Assembly (NCBI RefSeq): GCF_042242105.1
Contig: NC_092020.1
Coordinates: 18,692,788 to 18,756,787, forward strand
Source of the DNA: Pempheris klunzingeri
Taxonomy: Eukaryota; Chordata; Actinopteri; Acropomatiformes; Pempheridae
Length of the DNA: 64,000 nt
Reading direction: 5' to 3'
Shown here: positions 57,285 through 64,000 of the stretch, in pieces
Position numbering within the stretch: the first letter of the stretch is position 1
Layout of the letters: each line of letters opens with the position of its first letter
Position numbers and translations under genes: made by a program
The notes under the pieces: model-generated
The model's input: only the letters and a program-made list of their open reading frames with translations
The model's database searches: none
What the model was told of the DNA's origin: nothing

Positions 57285-58740
57285 CAGAATCAGAATCAGC
57301 ATTCTTTTATTGTCAGTGTGCAAGAAGGGGGGGGAGTATTTACATTGGATTTTTGAAGAGTAAAAGATATATACAAAAATATAAATATAGGTGAAAGAAC
57401 GGAATTACTTTTTAGAAACAGAGCACAACACAGTAAATGAACATTCCTGTTCTCACATTCTTAGTTGTATTTTTTTAGTGTTGACTGTATTGTTCAGGGT
57501 GTATTGTTATTATTCAGGGCAATGACAGCTCTAGGGTAGAAACTGTTCTTTAGTCTGTTGGTGCTAGACTTTATTGCCCTGAAACGTCTCCCTGAGGGAA
57601 GGAGTTCAAAGAGGTAGTGTCCGGGGTGTGAGGTGTCCCTGATGATGCTGCGGGCTCTCCTGAGGCAGCGGGTGCTGTAGATCTCCTCCAGGGATGGAAG
57701 AGGGCAGCCAGTCACTCTCTGGGCGGTGTTGATGACCCTCTGGAGCTGCTTCCTCTCTGCCGCAGTGCAGCTGGAGAACCACAGTGAGATGCCGTGGCTC
57801 AGCACCGACTCCACCGAGCAGCGGTAGAAGGACACCAAGAGCTCAGTTCTTAAGTTGTTCTTCCTGAGAATCCTCCGTGGGTGTAGAGGGTGTAGAGTAG
57901 GGGGCTTAGCACACAGCCCTGTGGGGAGCCGGTGCTGGTGCTCAGTGCTGAGGACAGTTGGGGTCCTACTCTCACCCTCTGGGAGCGGTCTGTCAGGAAG
58001 TCCATGACCCAACAGCAGATGTTGTGGGAGAGACCCAGGTCCCCCAGCTTGCTCACCAGTCTGCTCGGAATGATGGTATTAAAAGCCAAGCTGAAGTCCA
58101 GGAAGAGCAGCCTCGCATAGCTCCCTCGCTGTCAGCGTGGTGTGCAGAGCGGTGGCGATGGCGTCCTCCGTAGACCGGTTGGCTCTGTAGGCAAACTGGT
58201 GGGGGTCGAGTGTGGGTGGCAGGTACGAGGCGATGTGACTCCGTACCAGTTTCTCGAAGCACTTCATTATGATAGGGGTGAGTGCCACTGGCCAGTAGTC
58301 GTTGAGGCTGCTGATGCTGTTCTTTTTTGGCAGAGGGATGACGGTGGAGGACTTTAAGCAGGGTGGGATGGAGCACTGGGTGAGGGACTGATTAAAGATG
58401 CTGGTAAAAAACCCAGCTAGCTGGTCAGCGCAGTCCTTCAGCACCCTCCCCGTCACACGTCAGGTCCAGCAGCTTTTCGGGGGTTCACTGCCCTCAGGGT
58501 TCTCCTCACTTCCTGTACCTGCACAGTGAAGGTCTGGCTGTTGAGGGATGTCAGCTGCAGTGTGGGCCCCGCTGGTGGCTCAGCCTCAAAACAGGCGAAG
58601 AAGTGATTGAGCTCCTCCGCCAGTGAGGCGTCCCCAGACACTGCGGTGATGTTGCTGGATCTGAAGTTGGTGATATGCTGGACTTTTTGCCACACCTGCC
58701 GACTGTTGTTGCTCCTGAAGTCCTCCTCGATCTTGGTCTA
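57285..58740 (-). mobile_element. Defective non-LTR retrotransposon (L2/CR1-type LINE), 5'-truncated
   Basis: Minus-strand pieces of a reverse transcriptase appear in order: 58695-58453 ([18 protein letters not shown]), 58456-58079 (a finger/palm segment with VIPLPKK and [15 protein letters not shown]), 58089-57850 ([12 protein letters not shown] and GSPQGCVLSPLLYTLYTH) and 57870-57494 (thumb and C-terminal part, VLSHGISLWFSSC to LPSGRRFRAIKS). The frame changes near 58,455 and 58,085. The catalytic [FY]ADD box that should follow LLYTLYTH is missing because the sequence jumps straight to the C-terminal part. No endonuclease domain is present. The 3' end is the 'gtcagaatcagaatcagcat' terminus near 57,285. 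The 5' end abuts an AAAT microsatellite at 58,765. It lies between the NIPA2-like gene and mars2. Confidence 0.8.
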
Positions 58741-58764
58741 TTACCATCCTGTGCTACTTATCCC

Positions 58765-58795
<31 letters not shown>

Positions 58796-58798
58796 ATG
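58765..58798. repeat. (AAAT)n microsatellite
   Basis: About eight TAAA/AAAT units adjoining the 5' edge of the LINE fragment and 150 bases upstream of the mars2 promoter motifs. Confidence 0.95.
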
Positions 58799-58943
58799 TC
58801 CCCATACATCCTTGGACTTGACTCTTGTCAAAATTTTTCTGGTGGCTACTTTCAAACTTCATGTCAAAACAGCTTTAAATCTGAAACAGTTAACGACAAT
58901 GAACACTTCCGCAGAACTTTGCAAAGGGAGTCCTCGCAATGTG

Positions 58944-59000
58944 ATTGGTGGTTTGTGTACCATGCAGCGGTTTGATTGGATGAGCGTATGGAAACCGGAA
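58944..59000 (+). promoter_or_regulatory. mars2: Candidate mars2 promoter elements
   Basis: Two ATTGG boxes (58,944-58,948 and 58,975-58,979, 31 bases apart) and an ETS site CCGGAA at 58,995-59,000, about 290-350 bases before the mars2 ATG. ETS plus NF-Y sites are usual for nuclear genes of mitochondrial proteins. Inference from motifs. Confidence 0.45.
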
Positions 59001-59291
59001 GAAGCGCTAACCTTGACGAAGGAGCAAAACACATGCGTTGCATGTTTACGAAAAAAGGTTAAAAGTAAACGGTTCCTGCCTATTTGATTTATCTACTTTA
59101 TTTACCATGACTACTCTAATATCGTCCATATTTTTCCGATGGTGGTTGCGCATCTCTGAATGTTTTTCTGTTGTTGGGAGACTCAATCTTCTAGCTAGCT
59201 AAATGAATGGCTAGCACACATCAAATCAATGCTGCACCTGGACTAAACATCGTCTGGTGGACCTAATGTGAGCGTCGCCTGCTATCCAATC

Positions 59292-61948
59292 ATGACTTTT
59301 CTGTTGGTCACCAGAGGCTGTAATACTGTTCACAAACTGCAACAAAGCCTATTTTTCTCAGCGGTTCCAGCTCTATCGAGACATCAGAGATTGGCTGTGT
59401 TGAGATACACGAGCACACATGTCTGCAAAGACAGGAATTACTTCATAACTACCCCCATCTTCTATGTTAACGCTTCTCCTCACTTAGGACACTTGTATTC
59501 AGCTGTGATAGCCGACTGCCTACACAGGTACAAGCTGCTTCAGGGCTTCAACTCGAAGTTTGCAACAGGTAAATCATCCACTCACCAAAATATACATGAG
59601 CATGTGGTAACAAGGAATTTGCCACCACCATAAATCTCAACATTATAGTCATATTAAAGCTTGTATCAGAAATCTGTGCACAGAGAATATTTTGAATATA
59701 CTGTTGACTTATTGTATTGTACTTATTGTAAGAGCGATGACTGATACAAGTAGTACCTCTACTGTTACTACTATATGCTGCTATTCCTAACAAAACAGAA
59801 TTATTTTGATAATTTTTTAATAGTTGAAGTTGTTTGTCAAGCAAAGGCTAAACATTTGCTAGTTACAGCCACTCAAATGTGAGAATTTGCTTTTCTCTGT
59901 TTCATATCATCAGTTTGTAGGAAATTAGACTGAATAATGAATCAATTTATCAAGCAGTTAACACACCCTACTATTTTCTATTTCAGGCACAGACGAACAT
60001 GGCTTGAAAATCCAACAAGCTGCTGAAGCTGCGGGAAAAGATCCCCTGGCCTTCTGCACTGATGTGTCTGAGAGATTCAAACATCTCTTCAGCAGCTGCG
60101 ATATATCATATACTGACTACATAAGAACCACTGAGCAGAGACACCGTGAGGCTGTGAAGCACTTCTGGTCAGTGCTCTGGAACAAAGGGCTCATCTACAA
60201 GGGGAATTATGAAGGCTGGTACTCCACCCAAGATGAAAGCTTCCTCACGCCGTCGCAGGTGGGCGATGCTTTGGACTCGTCAGGGAGGGAGATCAAGGTA
60301 TCGCTGGAGAGTGGCCACAAGGTAATTCAAGAGAAATTGGGATCAGAGTATAAATGCGATTTTAGTGGAGATGCATGAATGTAAACACAAAGCGGTACTA
60401 CACTGATTTTACACTTTCATGATGGTACATAAAAACATTACTTCTGCTGTGGCTCTGGAGGAGCTTTCTGAAGTTACTACTTGAGCTTTAAAAGTACAAA
60501 TGTATATCAGAATGGGATCATGGGAATTTACCAGGCAGGATGGGTCTAACAAAAAGGTGCCATAGAATCGCATTATGGCAAATGTAGAATCCAGCGTTTT
60601 GTAATTTTTAGGGACTAAAACTCAAGATATCTCACCCTCTGATACTCAGGTTGGAGCCATTCTTGTTTGTGGTTTATTCATTTTAAGCAGAAATCAAATC
60701 ATACCTCCACAGCTCGTGCAGATGTACTCCCATCAATAACGTTTTAATCTTCTCTCCACCGTTTTGCAGGTGGAGTGGATGAAAGAGGAGAACTACATGT
60801 TCCGTCTGTCTGCATTTCAGTCTCAGCTGCTGGAGTGGCTCAGAGGAAATCCCCAGGCCATACAGCCTAAGCGTTTCTCCCAAGCTGTTCTCCTTTGGCT
60901 GCAGGAAGACCTTCCTGACCTCTCCGTGTCCCGTCACAGAAGCCGCCTTCAGTGGGGCATCCCAGTCCCCGGCGATGATGAACAAACCATCTATGTGTGG
61001 TTAGACGCTCTGGTGAACTACCTCACAGTAGCTGGCTATCCTGATAAACACGGCCGGTGGTGGGACGTGGCCCACCATATTGTCGGAAAGGACATCTTAA
61101 AATTTCATGCCATCTACTGGCCATCCTTTCTTCTAGGGGCCGGACTGCCGCTGCCAAAGACAATACATGTGCACTCTCACTGGACAGTAGGAGGAAAGAA
61201 GATGTCTAAAAGTTTGGGTAATGTGGTGGATCCTCTTGATCGCTCACAGATGTTCACAACTGATGGTTTGAGGTACTTTCTTCTGCGTCAGGGTGTCCCA
61301 GACTCCGACTGTGATTACAGAGACGTCAAAGTCATCAAACTGCTCAACGCAGAGCTTGCTGACTCTCTGGGCGGTCTGCTGAACCGCTGCACAGCTCCAG
61401 CTCTTAACCCAGCTCAGGTCTACCCCTCTTTCTGCTCTCAGTCCTTCCCACGAGAACGTGGCGGCAGGACTGTGGATCAAGACTACCACATGTTGGATGT
61501 AGTGAAAAATCTGCCCGCTGTAGTGGAGCAGCACTACGAGAGCATGCATGTATACAAAGCTCTGGAGGCCATCAGTGCCTGTGTGAGGCAGACAAACGGG
61601 TTTGTTCAGCGTCACGCACCTTGGAAGCTGGATATGAGGGACAGTGAAGATCAGCGCTGGTTAGACACCATCATCCATGTTTCCCTTGAATGCCTGAGGA
61701 TTTATGGCACGCTCCTCCAGCCAGTAGTGCCAGAGATTTCAAACAAGCTGCTGTCCAGACTCGGGGTGCAACCAGGCGAGAGGAGCTTGGCAGATGTGAA
61801 CTTCCTGCCAAGGTATTGGGGACTGAACTGTCCCTTCGAAGGAAGAGCGCTTGGACCCAACTCTGGAGTGCTTTTTAGTCGCTTGGAAAGTCAGAATACA
61901 GTTAAGCCGAAACCTCCGAAAACAAAAAAGGCAGCAAATTCGAAATGA
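59292..61948 (+). CDS. mars2: Methionyl-tRNA synthetase, mitochondrial
   Basis: Charges mitochondrial tRNA-Met in the matrix. Three exons, 59292-59568, 59987-60321 and 60770-61948 (TGA), join in phase to 596 codons; human MARS2 has 593. The first 45 or so residues are basic, hydroxylated and poor in acids, as expected of a mitochondrial presequence. The class I signature HIGH appears as HLGH (64-67) in [10 protein letters not shown], and KMSKS at 348-352 in [11 protein letters not shown]. Other family landmarks are [41 protein letters not shown] and [16 protein letters not shown] chose the ATG at 59,292 because the upstream extension in frame begins with GTG, not ATG. The mammalian gene has no introns; this one has two. 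Confidence 0.96.
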
Positions 61949-61985
61949 GAAACTCTTATGTTCCCTGTACACTCATCATTTAAAT

Positions 61986-61991
61986 AATAAA
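61986..61991 (+). terminator. mars2: Polyadenylation signal of mars2
   Basis: AATAAA 37 bases after the mars2 stop codon. Confidence 0.65.
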
Positions 61992-62993
61992 CCTCTTTTG
62001 GTTGTTTTCATTTAATTTTCTCAAGACTTACTATTGATCATCGGGGCGGGAGATCTTTTACGTCATTAGTGAGTTTGGTGACATCACATATGCAGCCTTT
62101 TTGACTCGTCACAGCGGGAAAAGCTCAGGTGGAGTCAATGCTGTTAACGATGGCTCTGTTCAATTAGTACATTTCAATGAGTGAGCATGCACAGTACCTG
62201 GAACCAGAAACTGACACATCCAGTTGGAATGCAGCCATAATTATGAACTTTTTTTCTACTGTGGCATGTCAAAATGTCTGCTGTGAAAAAGGATTATTGC
62301 AGTTGCGTTCCTGACATTTCTCAGTAGCACTCCCATGCTAAATTGAGACACATGCACTGAAATTACAGCTTCTCAAGTTGTCATTTCCTGCAATAATTAG
62401 TCTGAGGAGAAAAACTGAGGGATTGACCGAACACCATGACTTACCTTGTTAAAGGAAATTGTAGAATAATTGTGACACCTGATTTATTAATAACAGGCAT
62501 CTACCACCATGCCTCATGTTGGAATTCTTTAAAACTGATGTTAGGGAGTTTTTCATGACAGCCTTGCAGCCTTATCTGATAAATACAGTGCACAGTCAAC
62601 ACAAGTACAAGACATAAAAACTGACATGATTTTTTAATGAGAAATACACGAAACTGAAAAAATTGTACAAATTGAAATAAAATAAAAAATTGCATTCTTA
62701 TAATTTCTGGTACTTTTTTACATAGACTTTTCCATTATTAACCATTATCTGCCATTATCTGTTTACTTCAGAGCAGGATCCCTCCTTCGTAAATCCATAA
62801 TTACACGACTGAAGTCAGTGAATCAGTTTCTGATCGTTGTCTCAGTGGTCTGCATGGGATTTGGTTCATCTGTTTGGTGGTCCGCTGTGCCCTTCCTAAC
62901 AGACTACACAGGACTGGGCACATTCATCTGCAGAGCTGGGCCTCGCCACATAATGGAGGCCTTTTCTCCGCACACTACTATGAACAAACATGA
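61992..62993. other. Interval between the mars2 and med12 3' ends
   Basis: About 1 kb between convergent genes. No coding sequence is recognised. The right half is presumably the med12 3' untranslated region; a minus-strand AATAAA (TTTATT on plus near 62,483) could be its poly(A) signal. Confidence 0.4.
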
Positions 62994-63861
62994 TCAGTAA
63001 TATGAATTGGTGCCCTGTCCTGGTTGTGAATCTGAAACGAGTGAAAAGGTTCATTATAACCATGCAATTGGTTCAGCAGATATTGAAACCATGACAACTG
63101 TAGACACAGACATCAATGAGGAAAAAATGACATTTGAACATTTCTGACTTACTTGAAAGTTGCTGTTGCAGCTGTCTGACCAGAGCTGCAGTCTGCTGCT
63201 GCTGTTGAGTCTGCTGCATTCCCTGTCGTGGGAACTAAAACAGAAAGACACATTCTTATTATAGGAACTTAAAGACTCATGTTTTAACCCATTACCTACT
63301 TATTATATGTAACAATACTACCAAATCATTTTTTTAAGTGATTGCTGCTTTTAGGCAGCCATTAATGTTCATTCATTTTAGTGAACTATGAGAATCAACT
63401 TAAGAGTTTTCAGTAGGGTCGACAATCACAGACCAAACCTCTTGTGGTCCATTTAAAGAGGCACCAATAGTTGGCTAACAAAAAGCATCTAATTTCCAAG
63501 CTATATATGATGACTTTGGTCATTGTATTTAAAAAGTAATAATTTTGCAGCTACCTGCACAATTCTGAGTGTAAGAATGTCTTCAATGCAACAACAGGAA
63601 GCTTCCAAAATGATCCCAAATGCAAGAAAGAACATGAGAAAGGATACACAGTAATGTACACATATTTGTTGTTAAATGGCTAAAACACCAACACGAGACA
63701 GTGGAAACACACCTCTTTACACTATCCAACTAACAGCTGGGCCAATGAATGTCCTGACCTCATGGATTGAACCTACCATGGGTTGCTGGGGGGGCAGTGG
63801 CTGCATGCCCAGGCCCTGGTTCTGTGCCTGGCCTGGTTGTGGCACCGCTGACACCTGTTGC

Positions 63862-63893
<32 letters not shown>

Positions 63894-64000
63894 AACTTGC
63901 TGTTGTGGGGGAGCCTGCTGGGACTGGACCTGCTGCTGCTGCTGTTGCTGTTGCTGTTGTTGAACTTGTTGGGCCTGCTGCTGCTGTTGTGAAAACGTGG
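62994..64000 (-). CDS. med12: Mediator subunit 12, C-terminal exons (partial)
   Basis: MED12 is part of the Mediator CDK8 kinase module in the nucleus. Only the last three exons are in the window, on the minus strand: 63777 to beyond 64000, 63153-63234 and 62994-63031 (TGA). The outermost exon encodes a glutamine-rich stretch of CAG/CAA codons (TFSQQQQQAQQVQQ and similar) ending in QPLPPQQPM. The middle exon reads [20 protein letters not shown] then QLQQQLS, which matches the human segment [20 protein letters not shown]. The last exon gives the end NSQPGQGTNSYY, compared with NTQPQPSTNIFGRY in human. The three exons join in phase. The rest of the gene continues past the right edge. Confidence 0.9.
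63845..63895 (-). repeat. med12: CAG/CAA glutamine tract in med12
   Basis: Run of CAG codons with CAA interruptions, coding for glutamine on the minus strand. A second such tract lies at about 63,925-63,965. The mixed codons make the tract less prone to slippage than a pure CAG run. Confidence 0.8.

Noticed and set aside
59268-59291. In-frame upstream extension of mars2 starting at 59,268
   Set aside because: It begins with GTG rather than ATG. The ATG at 59,292 gives a normal presequence and length.
61244-61615. 123-residue minus-strand frame in mars2
   Set aside because: It is antisense to the conserved third exon of mars2.
63676-63894. Cysteine-rich plus-strand open frame ending in a Cys run
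   Set aside because: It is the antisense reading of the med12 glutamine codons.

Overview
This window looks like nuclear DNA from a ray-finned (probably percomorph) fish. Genes are split by GT-AG introns, intergenic DNA is AT-rich, microsatellites are frequent, and several interspersed repeats have the look of common teleost families. Eight protein-coding genes can be supported. Seven of them can be read through to the stop codon with consistent splice phase. No prokaryotic features, CRISPR arrays or rRNA genes are seen. No family was assigned by database search; names rest on recognised protein sequence and on gene order.

Layout, left to right: (1) 1-12,954, the 3' part of a glycine receptor alpha-4 gene (glra4, +). 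(2) About 13.6-33.0 kb, a gene-poor interval with SINEs, other repeats and a LINE remnant nested in an older element. (3) 33.2-37.9 kb, gla (alpha-galactosidase A, +, 7 exons). (4) 38.3-40.8 kb, rpl36a (-, 5 exons), tail to tail with gla. (5) 44.9-50.2 kb, btk (+, 17 coding exons). (6) 50.8-51.8 kb, timm8a (+, 2 exons). (7) 53.0-55.9 kb, a NIPA2-like magnesium transporter gene (-, 5 coding exons). (8) 57.3-58.7 kb, a defective L2/CR1-type LINE. (9) 59.3-61.9 kb, mars2 (mitochondrial methionyl-tRNA synthetase, +, 3 exons). (10) 63.0 kb to the window end, the last three exons of med12 (-), with a glutamine-rich C-terminus.

The genes are not an operon and do not form one pathway. What holds them together is ancestry. 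The order and orientation gla(+) rpl36a(-) btk(+) timm8a(+) is the mirror image of human Xq22.1 (TIMM8A-, BTK-, RPL36A+, GLA-). glra4 also maps to Xq22 in human and med12 to Xq13. The NIPA2-like gene and mars2 belong to other human chromosomes, so a synteny break lies between timm8a and the NIPA gene. I did not find a convincing previously undescribed system. The most useful observations are an intact glra4 reading frame (human GLRA4 is broken), a btk with a shorter PH-domain loop, a three-exon mars2 where the mammalian gene is intronless, paired inverted CCAAT boxes at similar spacing in two promoters, and nested or decayed transposons.
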